This document shows positions 1 through 9,667 of a stretch of DNA of 64,000 nt, piece by piece. The number at the start of each line of letters is the position of its first letter. Position 1 is the first letter of the stretch. The DNA is from Charina bottae (Eukaryota > Chordata > Lepidosauria > Squamata > Charinaidae): positions 2,826,001 through 2,890,000 of the forward strand of contig JALMGJ010000006.1 of NCBI GenBank assembly GCA_023362775.1, read 5' to 3'. The notes under the pieces are model-generated. The model saw only the letters and a list, made by a program, of their open reading frames with translations. It was not told where the DNA came from and did not search any database. The translations under genes were made by a program, and so were the position numbers.

Positions 1-70
1 CGCAACTTTAGGATGTGTGGCCTTCAACTCCCAGAATTCTCCAGCCAGCACTTTAAGATGTGTAGACCAA
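1..70. repeat. hAT-A MITE fragment cut by window start
   Basis: This is part of the palindromic repeat seen intact elsewhere in the window (for example 6095-6227). It shows the shared core words TTCAACTCCCAGAATTC and CTTTAAGATGTG, with only part of each arm left. From 71 to 464 there is intron sequence in which I recognise nothing apart from a pyrimidine-rich stretch before the exon acceptor. Confidence 0.6.
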
Positions 71-464
71 CCGGGGACAGTGGGAGGTGATCTCCAAGCC
101 ATCCGGAAAGCCCCAGGGTGGGAAAGTCGGGTTGAGACCCCCCCAAAGAACCGGCCTCAGCACCCCTTCATTGGAGGCCCTGCCCTACCTGCAAACTTCT
201 CTGGAGTCTCCATGCAACAGCTGACTTGCCGGTGTTGCTTTCAGTTTCATCATCTTGCTTGCATGCACCTCCCGTCCCCTGGGGCTTCGGGGCCAAGGGG
301 TATTTTTCTCTGGCAGCTGCGGCGTTGTTTGCTCGCTCTGCTGTACCGCACCACAAGGAATGAGAATGCATTCCCCCCACATCCCCCCCCCGCCGTTTCT
401 TAGCATCTTCTTCTCTCCTGTTGCCCTTTGCCTTGTTTACCTGAGCCTCTGTGATTCCCCAAAG

Positions 465-605
465 GTGCGCAAGTACAAGAGCATGATCCTGGAAGACTTG
501 GAGTCAGCGCTACTGGAGCATGCACCTGCGCCGCAGGAGGTTAACTCCGAGCTGCCACCGCTCACCATCGATGGGATTCCGGTCTCGGTGGACAAGATGA
601 CCCAG
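465..605 (+). CDS. NRF1: NRF1 coding exon (DNA-binding domain part), first exon in window
   Basis: This 47-codon, phase-0 exon of nuclear respiratory factor 1 begins VRKYKSMILEDLESAL and ends SVDKMTQ. It is bounded by an AG at 463-464 and a GTAACC donor at 606. NRF1 is a nuclear homodimeric transcription factor that binds GC-rich palindromes in promoters of mitochondrial-biogenesis, respiratory-chain and cell-growth genes. By family knowledge this segment starts near residue 156 of about 503 and lies inside the NRF1-specific DNA-binding/dimerisation domain. The reading frame joins directly to the exon at 12418 (MTQ then AQLRAF). The promoter and the exons for the acidic N-terminus and nuclear localisation signal lie left of the window, so the gene is partial here. 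The ATG upstream in the same stretch is not a start codon of this protein. Identification is by recognised sequence, not by a search. Confidence 0.97.
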
Positions 606-1068
606 GTAACCAGCCAGGAGAGGTGGAAACTCGGACCAGGCAGCCAAGGGGCGCTTTGAATGTCTCTGGCCTATTGATTTTTCCAGTGAAGGATCTCGCA
701 GGCTCTTCTCACAACTCCTTGGAGACATACTTAATTCTTTTTCTCCGGGGAGAACCATCGTGATCCTCCGAAATAGCTCCGAGGGGAGGCATTCTGAAAG
801 GTGCCGCTTTTCAGCAAAGTGTGGGAGAATAATTAGTGATTATTTGCACGCCAAAGACTTGATCTCGCTTTCCAAACAAGGGTATACCTGCCACACCGCT
901 CCTGCTTTACTGAAGCCTCTGACCTGTTCAAAACATAAAGAAGACTTCTAGTATCCTGGATTTCTAGTGTTGTCAGTGAATATCAGCGTTAGGAAGAGCT
1001 TAAAGCCCCTCCTAGGCAGTTTACATGGCCATCGCATGGAAGCATTAGTGGGATCAGACCCTGTAAGG
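606..1068 (+). other. NRF1 intron, no recognised element
   Basis: This is the start of an 11.8-kb intron (606-12417). I see no repeat family or conserved motif before the MITE at 1069. Confidence 0.6.
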
Positions 1069-1403
1069 CAGGGCTTTCCAAAGTTTTCCCGCGGCGACAC
1101 ACCAACCGCCCGTTTTTGCGCGCTGCCGCAACGGCGGCACTTCCGGGTTTTCCTGCGGCGACACACCAACCGCCGTTGGTGTGCCGCCGCGGGAAAACCT
1201 GGAAGTGCCGCCCTTGCGGCAGCGCACAAAAACCCGGAAGCGCTGCTGCCGCTTTCAGGTTTTTGCGCGCCGCGGTTGGTGTGTCGCCGCGGGAAAACCC
1301 GGAAGCGCTGGTGATGATCAGCGCTTCCGGGTTGTGTGGCGACACACCAGACTGTGTGTGGCGACACACTTTTGTGTCGTGACACACAGTTTGGAAAGCT
1401 CTG
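1069..1403. mobile_element. hAT-B MITE, CpG-rich, perfect 8-bp TSD
   Basis: This is a non-autonomous hAT-type element. Its terminal inverted repeats start CAGGGCTTTCCAAA and end TTTGGAAAGCTCTG, and it is flanked by identical 8-bp duplications CTGTAAGG (1061-1068 and 1404-1411). The interior is a GC- and CpG-rich mosaic of GCGACACACCAAC and CACTTCCGGGTTTT words in both orientations. It has no coding capacity. The 8-bp duplication and CAG...CTG ends are the family signature; the exact family name is unknown to me. Confidence 0.9.
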
Positions 1404-1411
1404 CTGTAAGG

Positions 1412-2232
1412 AGATTCTATTTCCATTTTATATCCTGGTTAGTAGGGTTGATCTTGTATACCAGTGACTCCAAGAAGCCTTTTGGCGAGAATGTGCTCAT
1501 TCTGATAATGAGCAGGGTGCACAAGTAAATTAGTACATAAAATTATTCTATCACGTTTTGGAAGGGTTGTATTCAAAATTGAAAACATTTTGAGTATTCT
1601 TCCATGGGAACAACGGGAATATAAAACAAGCCATTACGTCCTCATTTTTTTTTTCTATGACCGTAATAGTCAGCAGGGTGATAGTTCATGGTGAGTGCTA
1701 CATACTACTCACCCTACAGATAAATTGGCCAAGGGGATTATTTTGTTTATGAGCATTTACGCAGCAGGCTGCAAGATATGTGCTTTGTTGTTTCCTATGG
1801 GAATTTTAAACATTTTTTTCTAAGAAATCATTTCTTTGTCCAATTTTTATGGTGGTAGATAGATCTCAGGGTAGACTACCACCCCTACCTTCATAGCTCA
1901 AGGATGAACAACAAGAGAACCAAGGGCCCCCATTTCTTTCTGAGCGCAGGAAAAAACTGGAACACTGGCTGTTTTTTCCCATGCGTTGAACACTCAAAAT
2001 AGCCATTCTAAGGTATTTCTCCCTTCCTTGTTCCCAAACTGATCTCATCATTTGTCTTATTTCCACCCCTTTCAGCTTTTGTGGGATTGCAGCAAATGGA
2101 GAAAGAAAAGCCAGAAAGGGCTACGTCTCTGTGCCTGAACTTACAAATAAATTATATAGTGAACTTACAAATAAATTATATTCATAATAATATTATTTAG
2201 GGTTGTGCAAATAAAACCAAATTACTTATAGT
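1412..2232 (+). other. Intron, no recognised element
   Basis: This is AT-rich unique-looking sequence. It contains a short direct duplication, GAACTTACAAATAAATTATA, at about 2137 and again at about 2160. Nothing else is identified. Confidence 0.55.
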
Positions 2233-2240
2233 GCTTATAT

Positions 2241-2518
2241 CAGTGCTTTCCAAACTGCCGCTGTTGGCGACACACCAACGGTGGCAGTGGTGGCGGTGTG
2301 GGGGCGCGCTGTGGTGCACGAGTACACGGCGGGGGCGGTGTGCCTGGTGGCGGCGGCCTCGCTAAAACGTGGGAGTGCTGATGGTCTGCCGCTGGCGCCT
2401 GCATACCGCCGGCGCCGTGTGCACCACCGTGCGCGCCCCTGCGCCGCCGCTTCGCGACACACTAAACTCTGTGTTGCGACACACTAAAGTGTCGTGACAC
2501 ACAGTTTGGAAAGCTATG
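2241..2518. mobile_element. hAT-B MITE copy 2
   Basis: The termini are CAGTGCTTTCCAAACTG and CAGTTTGGAAAGCTATG, with GCGACACACCAAC-type interior and a GC-rich core. The flanking 8-mers GCTTATAT and GTCTAAAT are only partly alike, so the insertion is old. The right-hand 8-mer is also the left target duplication of the next MITE. Confidence 0.8.
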
Positions 2519-2526
2519 GTCTAAAT

Positions 2527-2615
2527 CAATGTTTCTCAACCTTGGCAGCTTGAAGATGTGTGGACTTCAACTCCCAGAATTCCCCGGCCAGCCATGCTTG
2601 GGTTGAGAAACACTG
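2527..2615. mobile_element. hAT-A MITE copy
   Basis: This is a short copy with ends CAATGTTTCTCAACC and GGTTGAGAAACACTG. The target duplication is 7/8 (GTCTAAAT at 2519-2526, GCCTAAAT at 2616-2623). The second arm is mostly deleted. Confidence 0.85.
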
Positions 2616-2952
2616 GCCTAAATATATAGGGGTGGGAGAGGCCAAGAATGATTGTCATCTTGGATGCAATTCTAGATGGCTGCTTTTTCTAGTTCTGTTT
2701 TGTCCCCAGGATGCACCCCAGCCCTTTTTCTCTTAACCTACTACTACCCTGGCGACGTAGGATTTGCCCTGTAAAATTTAGATTGGAGAATTCATGCCCT
2801 GTTAATGGGATTGTCCAGGGATCATGATGTGGTACTGTAGTCCAAACGGGGTGAGCTACATGCTCAATATCTGAAGAGAAGTTTGCTGATTGCAGACAAA
2901 TTATTGCCACGGTTAGGTTAATAATTTGCTCTTTCTTTGGTATCTGTATTTA

Positions 2953-3361
2953 CAGGTAGTCCTCACTTAACAACCACAATTGAGACCAGAATTTCAGCAG
3001 CTAAGTGAAATGGTCATTAAGTGAATCCAACCCAATTTTACGACCTTTTTGCGGCATTCATTAAGCGAATCACTGCGGTTATTAAACGAACCATGTGGTT
3101 GTTAAGTGAATCACGCAGTTCCCCATTGATTTTGCTTGCCAGAAGCCGGCTGGGAAGGTCGAAAATGGTGATCATGTGACCACAGGATGCTGCAGCGGTC
3201 ATAAATGTGAACCGATTGCCAAGCGCCCAAAACGTGATCATGTGACCACGGGGATGCTGCGACGGTCATAAGTGCGAGCACCGGTTGTAAGTCGGTTTTT
3301 TCAGCACCGTCGTAAGTCTGAACCGTCACTAAACAAATGGTCATTAAGTGAGGACTACCTG
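2953..3361. mobile_element. Tigger-like (Tc/mariner) MITE
   Basis: The terminal inverted repeats CAGGTAGTCCTCACTTAA and GTGAGGACTACCTG are flanked by TA at 2951-2952 and 3362-3363, as expected for Tc1/mariner/pogo-type transposition. The interior is built from repeated TTAAGTGAATC, GTCATAA and CATGTGACC words. There is no transposase. It is one of eight copies in the window. Confidence 0.85.
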
Positions 3362-3363
3362 TA

Positions 3364-4215
3364 TGCATTGAGGTGGAAGGCCTCTCTTAAATGTATTTTC
3401 CCCGTTGCTAACTCAAAACCCAACTTCCATGAGGCTCAGTGACATGCCCTAATATAATATATATTTAAAAAGGTCCCTCTAGTTATTTGCATCTGCAGGA
3501 TAAAACCCAGGGAACCTGTTACTTTGCACACATTCAATAAAGTTTTTAAGATCGGCTTCTAATACGACAGGTACAACTGGCGGATCCCTTTGGATGCTAA
3601 TGTTTGCTAAAAAATAAGTATATACTAGCAAACAATGCACAAGGAATGAGAAAATAGCTGTGATTCCTTATCAAAGCCTTTGTAATGATGGATATTCAGG
3701 CCAAGGTGAATTAGCACATTGTGTTATGTTGGTGACGCCTCGCAAGCTGTGAAACCTGAGCTTTGGACGCAACGTGTATCGGGGAAATTGAGATGGAAGG
3801 CAAGTGTTGGGCTGTCTTCAGATCCAAGGGCAAAGCTTGGCTCTCGGCCATCGGCTGAGGGCCCCTGATTAGTCTTGGGAAGCACGGGGCCGGAGGAGGC
3901 GATGATTGCTGGTCATGTTCTGCTGATAATTAAAGGCCTCATGCCTGAGCGGGCTTGGTGTGCACGGCTCTCATTGATTGCCTCCCCAAGGCCCTTGACG
4001 AGTGCTTGCCGTGGCGCAGAACTCTTGGTTTCGGAGGACTTCTAATTAATCCATCTGGAGACCAAAAAAAATAGAGGAAGTTTCAAACCAGCCGGATGGA
4101 GCTTTTGGACTCCAGGGCCAAGGCAGCCTAACCTGAATAGAAGCATCTGTCCATCTCTGTTTTTTGCCTGCTTCTGCCTTGAAAGAGAGGCATTCATAAG
4201 AAGCAGGTAAAAATG
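3364..4215 (+). other. Intron, no recognised element
   Basis: I see no repeat, exon or RNA in this stretch. It could hold intronic regulatory sequence, but nothing in it identifies one. Confidence 0.5.
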
Positions 4216-4720
4216 ACACCATACAGGTCTTTGGGGTGATTTGAAGAGGGCCCATAGCATAGTGGAAGAGTGCCGCCTTTGGGGCAGATGGCCCCATGCT
4301 GAATGCCTAGGATTCTCTGTTGGAGTAGGAATGGCCACCGCAGTCCTCAAATGCTTTCGGAGGTGTCTTCGGATGATAAGAGCTGTGACGTTCTGGATCC
4401 TTCTGCCTAGAACGGTGGTGTCCTCCCTGTCCATTCCCCCCATGGAGGCTTTCAAACAGAGGTTAGACGGCAACCTCTTGGAGATGGTTTTAAGGATTCC
4501 TACACTGAGCAGGAATATGTCTATGAAGGTTCTCAGTCATCCAGGTGGAATTGTCTGTAGCTTGAATCATGTCAACTGGATTTCTATTTTCTCAGTGGAA
4601 ACGTTTCCACTGAGAAAATAGAAATCCAGTTGACATGATTCAAGCTACAGACTGAGCAGGAAGTTGGATTAGATGCCTTCAAGGGCTCTTCCAATCAGAT
4701 ATTGAATGGTCATAGACTGG
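4216..4720 (+). repeat. Degraded retroelement (CR1/SINE-like) split by a Penelope insertion
   Basis: Phrases such as CATGGAGGCTTTCAAACAG, GGTTAGACGGCAACC and GGATTAGATGCCTTCAAGG resemble a common amniote CR1/SINE-type repeat. A related copy is at about 16570-16800. The continuity of this repeat is interrupted between 4515 and 4651 by the palindromic element at 4516-4650, which dates the palindrome as younger. Confidence 0.55.
4516..4650 (-). mobile_element. Penelope-like terminal repeat as a perfect 100-bp palindrome, 12-bp TSD
   Basis: The insertion is flanked by identical 12-mers ACTGAGCAGGAA (4504-4515 and 4651-4662). Positions 4553-4652 form a perfect inverted repeat with no spacer; its last two bases fall in the right duplication. 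The centre is GGAAAC|GTTTCC between 4602 and 4603. Arms and the adjacent tail (TTCTCAGTCATCCAGG) match the element at 42367-42647 in reverse. Relative to that relative, the hammerhead stem II region is missing and the arms meet exactly at GAAACGTTTC. It has no coding capacity. Confidence 0.85.
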
Positions 4721-5480
4721 GCGCAAGCACTCGGGTCCTGTTTCCTGGCAGTCGCGACTGCTGCTCCTCCGTCAACCAGTGGGGTGGTCTTGGCGCCCAA
4801 CAGGAAAAGTAAAAGCCCCCTCCACCCTCGAGTTAATGATTTCAGGTAGGATTGTTGACTCACCCCCCAGTCAGGTCAAGGTCAATTTAAGAGATGCTCT
4901 GATGCTTGCTGGGTTATGGCCACTAGGAAATAATTCTGGAATCAGCTTTGCTGGGGCCCAAAATTTACCACCTAGCAGGAGCTTCTCTGTTCTGGATCTG
5001 CAGACTTGATTCACATACTTTGCTATGCCGTGAAGTGGTCTGCTTAGTTGTGGCTTAGTATGTGATGTGAAGCCAGCTACGGTTTCACAAAACTGCAGTG
5101 TTTTCCTTCTGCTGTCTTTGCGTAGCACTCGGTAGCTCCAAGGGGAAGATGCGTTTTTGCCATTCCATGGATGAAAGATGGCACAGAAGGGAGAACAGAA
5201 ATGAACGCAGTCCTAACACGGCCACGTGATGCCAGTAGCCAGTAGCATTCCTCTGAATATTTCAACCAGCTGTGTAATTTATTTATCGTATGGCACATTC
5301 ACATCGCGTTACAATAAAAAACATAGAGCATAATAAATATGAAATATAAAATATAAAAGACAGGCAAATTACAGACGTATGTCTAGGTTACAAATATAGT
5401 TTTTTGCTTCAGTTGTCACAGCCAGGAAATCAGCAAAGTTTCCATTGTAGGCTCGGTTTTGACACTCTGTCACTATTTGA
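4721..5480 (+). other. Intron, no recognised element
   Basis: No repeat family, exon or RNA was recognised here. Confidence 0.5.
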
Positions 5481-5630
5481 CACTCTGTCACTATTTATTT
5501 ATTTTATTATTTTATTTATTTATTTTTCAGATTTATTCCCCGCCCATCTCCCATGCAAGGGACTCTGGGCGGGTTACAACCAATACAATTTAAAAACTAT
5601 ACAAAAATATCTAAAAAACACAACAAAGAA
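5481..5630 (-). repeat. LINE 3' tail (L2/CR1 type, antisense)
   Basis: The block TTTATTCCCCGCCCATCTC ... GGGACTCTGGGCGGGTTACA followed by AATACAATTTAAAAAC is the 3' untranslated tail that recurs at 25310, 10540 and 18895 next to L2-type reverse-transcriptase remnants. The stretch 5631-6086 that follows holds nothing I recognise. Confidence 0.65.
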
Positions 5631-6094
5631 CTATATGTTGGATTGTTTGTTTTTCGGCCCCACAGTCACAATTCGATGATGATGTTTTGCCCCATTTATA
5701 AAGGGAATCTGCACATCTACCATGACCTGTGCGAATTCGGTGTAAGAGCATCGTGGTGCTTACATGCCCAGCAGAGGTGGCTGGAATTTTGGTGTTGAGG
5801 GCACATCACTTTTCAAACATGCTTCTCCACATCTGGACGACTCCTCCAGGTTTTTACTGCCTCCATAGCTATGGCATTCAAGGTGGTCTCCTGTCTAAGT
5901 ACTGATGGCTTTGGGGATCAGTCCAGATCATGGGAAGTTGAAAAATAATTCTGGAAAAACAGCGGTAAACTCCTCCTTCCGGGGTGCCAGGAAAAGTGCC
6001 TGGAAGCTGTCACCAGCAGTCAAACTCAACTCAAAGGCCTTTACCTTATGTTTAATATGCTGCATTGTGGGAGGGGAGCCGTGTTAGTCTATGG

Positions 6095-6227
6095 CAGTGT
6101 TTCTCAACCTTAGCAACTTTAAGACGTGTGGACTTCAACTCCCAGAATTCCCCAGCCAGCAAGGCTGGCTGGGGAATTCTGGGAGTTGAAGTCCACACAT
6201 CTTAAAGTTGCTAAGGTTGAGAAACTG
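6095..6227. mobile_element. hAT-A MITE, near-complete palindrome, perfect 8-bp TSD
   Basis: The element is an inverted repeat of about 60-bp arms starting CAGTGTTTCTCAACC. The target duplication GTCTATGG is identical on both sides (6087-6094 and 6228-6235). The right terminus has lost a few bases (GAGAAACTG). It is non-coding. Confidence 0.93.
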
Positions 6228-6235
6228 GTCTATGG

Positions 6236-6757
6236 TATCCCAAACTCATAAGGAGTTGGGCAGCACCTTTTGAGTCTTACCAATTTTTTAAAAAACACAT
6301 TATTTAATTTAATTAATTTAATTATTTAATGAGCTGCTGCCAGACTCTTTCTGATACTAATATGCTGCAGTGTAATTATTGCAGTATTAGTTAGTAGTCA
6401 CTAGGGGGTGCTGTAGTGGTTTGTTTGCATAGCTATTATACCTCTTTATGGAATGATTGGCAAAGCCTTTAAAAACAGCCCATCTTTATTTTCATATCTG
6501 TGGTAGGGAGAGAGAAACGTTCTTTGAGTTAAGAGAAGGTTGCAATTACAGTATTTGAATCAAAGATGGACAACCCTTGAGCAGTCGTGCGCTGCGGTTC
6601 ACTCTCCAGAGCTCCATCGGGAGTTCGGGGGGTGGAATTTTCCAGTCCTGTCCTTTGGCGGAGGAGAAGGAGAAGTGGGGAAGGAGCTGGAGGAGGAGGA
6701 GGAGGAGGAGGATCCAAAATCTCAGTCACTTTACAGCCAGATTTCAGTCATGTATTC
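6236..6757 (+). other. Intron, short GAG repeat only
   Basis: A (GAG)n tract lies at about 6688-6712 and an AATTTAATT-rich tract at about 6303-6330. Nothing else is recognised. Confidence 0.5.
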
Positions 6758-7215
6758 TTAGGGGAAAGATCAGAATTGTGCAAGCCATGGTGACACTCTA
6801 TGGATGTGAAAGTTGGACTTTGAAGAAGCAGGATAGGAAGAATATTGATGCCTTTAAACTTTGGTGTTAGAGAAGACTCCTGAGAATACCTTGGACAGCC
6901 AAGAAAAGCAATGGATCATCAAATGAATCAACCCAGAGTTCTCACTCGAAGCCCAAATGACCAGGCTCAAATTATCCTACTTCAGACACATTATGCAAAG
7001 ACCTAAGACTCTAATGCTGGGCAAGGTGGAAGGAAAGAGAAGAAGAGGAGGGCCAGCAGCAAGGGGGATGGGCTCGATTACAGCAGTGATCGGTGCACTG
7101 TTGGAAGACCTGAAGGACCAGGTTGGAGACAGATCAGTCTGGAGAAAATCTATGTGGTCGCTAAGAGTCTACTCTACACCAACTTCATGGCGTATATTCA
7201 GTCAGTCAATCAGTT
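6758..7215 (+). mobile_element. BovB/RTE LINE 3' fragment, decayed
   Basis: The translation contains AMVTLYGCESWTLKKQDRK and, after stops and frame shifts, FRHIMQRPKTLMLGKVEGKRRRG. These are the C-terminal words of the BovB (RTE clade) reverse-transcriptase polyprotein. The copy is 5' truncated and broken by at least one in-frame stop near 6868. It ends near a TCAGTCAGTCAATCAG tail. From 7216 to 7807 nothing is recognised. Confidence 0.8.
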
Positions 7216-7851
7216 CTTGGGGTGCTAGGTGGGGGCCACATGTGGACTGTTGGAAATGCCCGTCTCCAGCCTTCCCCCACTTCAAATAGTCATGGAGGAA
7301 AAACACAGCTCTGTAACGGTGTCTTCATGGAAGAAATGAACACGGCAGAGTGGTATGGGGAATGGTGCAACCCTCAGAGGCTAGAATTAGCAGCTCTGCA
7401 GAAAAACACACCCTAAACACTGTAACATTTCCCCCTAGGTTAAAAAAATTATTCTCATTTTGTACAACATCTCTTAGATAACACACATTTTTAGGCTCCA
7501 CAGTTACCCCAGCATGAATACCCAATGCAATCAACAAAATGTAAATGGCTAGGTAGCTGGGAAATATTAGTGGATTAAGAAGCTATGGAACTAGCTTCAG
7601 AAACATACCAAGTGAATATGGGTGCGATATCTATAATGGACAAGTATTTAACTTAATTTTTAGTACTTATTTGTTGCAAATACAATTGCTATGTAATGAT
7701 GATCTGGAAACATTTTGAACATTCTTTTCCAAATGGCACAGTATAAGAAAAGACCATAAATGCATTTTCTGGGTATTCTGTGCTCCTCTCCTTTCCTTTT
7801 AGCAGTAATTTGTGTGGAGTCCTAGGTGCTCTCTGAGCCTTGTTGTTTTCT

Positions 7852-7896
7852 TGCAGACGTTTCATTGCCAGGCTAGGCAACATCTTCAGTGCGAAA
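7852..7896 (-). ncRNA. Hammerhead ribozyme core in Penelope 3' region
   Basis: On the - strand the order is CUGAAGA (7883-7889), a hairpin UUGCC/GGCAA (stem II, within 7864-7882), GAAAC (7859-7863), then GUC (7856-7858) as a possible cleavage triplet. The flanks UGC and GCA can pair as stem I, with further pairs after one mismatch. Stem III would be only the self-complementary ACGU, as expected for minimal, dimer-acting hammerheads reported in Penelope elements. Activity is inferred. Confidence 0.7.
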
Positions 7897-9039
7897 AGGG
7901 AGTAGGACTTGCTCTCTGTTTATATACCCTGGCTTGTCCTGCTTGTGTTGGTGTGGGGGTGTTCTTTCCTTGGGAGTTCCTTGATTGGGCTGTTGTTTGC
8001 TGCTTGGTTGATTGACTGAGTTAATAGTTCCTTGATTAGGGTATATTGTGCTGTTTGATTGTTCCTCTGGTGCTAATCCTGGTGTTAATCTTTGCATATC
8101 TGGGTGTTGATTGCTGGCAAGGAGGTGTTCTGGTCTTTTGGCTTTTCTATTGTCTCTTATGAATGGTATGTAAATGTTGTTTACCTCTATGTGTCTGTTG
8201 ATGGCTGCTTTGTCTGGGTGCCAAGCTTCCAGGAATTCTCTAGCATTTTTGGATTTGGCTTGGTTTAAGATGCTCACAGTTTCCCAGTTGAAAGTATGGT
8301 TGAGTCTGTCCATGTGTTGTGAGATTAAGGAGTTTTTATCGTGTCTTCTGACTGCTAGTTGGTGTTTGTGGATGCGTTCTGCTAGTCTTCTGCTGGTATG
8401 TCCTACATAGTGGCTGCTACAGTCCTTACACTGTATGTTGTAGATAACTCCTGTTTTTTCTTCTTGGGCTACTGGGTCTTTTGGGTTACTTACGATGTTC
8501 TGAAGGGTTTTGGTTGGTTTATGTGCTACGGTGATGCCATGTGGTTGTAACAGTCTATTAGTAGTTTCTGAGATGTTTCTGATGTATGGCAGTGTAATCC
8601 TTTTCATAGCTTCTGTTGGTTTTGCTGTGGTGGGTTGAGTGGTCAAGCACTTTTTGATAAAGTTGTGTGGGTATCCATTTTGCTGGAAGATGCTATGTAA
8701 GTGGTCTGTTTCCTTTTTCTGGTGTTCTGGGTTGCTGGAGTGCGTTTGTGCTCGTCTGAATAGTGTTCTTACACAGCTCTTCTTGTGGGAGGTTGGGTTG
8801 TTGCTTTGGTAGTGGAGCACTTGGTTAGTGTGGGTAGATTTCCGGTAGACTTGTGTTTCTAGAATGCCATAATTTCCTCTACTGATGAGGATGGCCAAGA
8901 AGGGTAGTGTGTTGTTGTTTTCTTCTTCCCTTGTGAATTTTATTCCTTTGAAGATGTTGTTGATGGTTTCATGTGTTTCCTCCACTTGTTCCTTTTTTAT
9001 TATGACAAAGGCGTCATCTACAGTACATACCGGATCCAT
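7873..9039 (-). pseudogene. Penelope RT C-terminus plus GIY-YIG endonuclease
   Basis: This open frame of 388 codons starts just inside RT motif C (VDDAFVIIKK). It continues through the RT thumb and linker to a GIY-YIG nuclease region of about 90 residues with GVIYNIQCKDCSSHYVGHTS, RRLAERIHKHQ and a downstream acidic REFLEAWH. The C-x2-C pair before HYVGH is typical of vertebrate Penelope nucleases. The C-terminal tail is proline, glutamine and asparagine rich. The nuclease region itself has no stop, but the frame is cut off from the RT by the break near 9018-9039, so a complete protein cannot be made. The nominal start codon is an artefact of that frame break. Confidence 0.88.
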
Positions 9040-9657
9040 ACTTTGGGTTGTATGCGTGGGAGTGCTATCCTTTCTAGACGTTGCATTACAATCTCCGCTA
9101 TGAGTCCTGAGATTGGTGATCCCATGGGTGTTCCTTTGATTTGTTGGTATATTTGTCCATCAAACTGAAAGTAGGTAGTGAGGCAGAGGTCAATGAGGAC
9201 CATGATTCTGGGTATTTCTATCTTGGTGTGTTTGACTAGGTTGGGGGTGTTGCATAGAACTGCTGCCATGGATTCTTTCTCTAGTGCTTGGTCTATGGAT
9301 GTAAAGAGTGCAGTGACATCAAATGACACCATAATTTCATCTTCATCTATTTTTAGGTCTTTGATTTTCTGGAGGCACTGTAGTGGGGAGCTGATAGAGT
9401 ATTCGCTCTCCTCTGTGAGATGCCCAAGTTTTCTTGTAAGTTCTTTAGCTATGTTGTATGTGGGGGTCCCTGGTAATGATACAATTGGACGGAGTGATAT
9501 GTCAGGCTTGTGTATTTTGGGGTGTCCGTAGAAGCGTGGGATGATGGGTCCGCTGCTTTTCATCCGCCTCTGTTCTTCTTTTGTGATTTGACCTTTCTTG
9601 GTTAGGTCGTTGAGGATTCTTTTGACCTGGTTGTCCAGTTTCTGTATGGGATTGGTG
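9018..9657 (-). pseudogene. Penelope reverse transcriptase, distal part, disrupted
   Basis: The reading frame is open from the truncated element end and shows fingers/palm motifs in order: GHPKIHKPDISLRPIVS, motif A SFDVTALFTSI, QFDGQIYQQIKGTPMGSPIS (motif B), then VWIRYV leading into the catalytic YxDD motif C. The frame stops inside motif C, where a small insertion separates RYV from the aspartates, which reappear in another frame at about 9017. The catalytic centre is therefore broken. The protein would copy the element RNA into DNA. The first methionine (9563) is not a real start, because related sequence extends upstream to the truncation point. Confidence 0.88.
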
Positions 9658-9667
9658 TTATTTGTGT

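Larger units (their letters stand above)
7816..9659 (-). mobile_element. Penelope-like retroelement, 5' truncated, 8-bp TSD
   Basis: This is a 1.84-kb antisense copy flanked by ATTTGTGT at 7808-7815 and 9660-9667. Reading on the - strand it carries the distal half of a reverse transcriptase, then a GIY-YIG endonuclease, then a non-coding 3' segment with a hammerhead-ribozyme core. Penelope-like elements are the known retroelement class that joins a reverse transcriptase to a GIY-YIG nuclease. The N-terminal part of the polyprotein is absent (5' truncation), and a frame break lies between the two readable parts. A second, much shorter copy of its 3' end is at 48441-48620. Confidence 0.9.

Noticed and set aside
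948..1528. Several overlapping open frames of 88-145 codons
   Set aside because: They fall on both strands across the GC-rich hAT-B MITE and have no family similarity that I recognise. Composition alone explains them.
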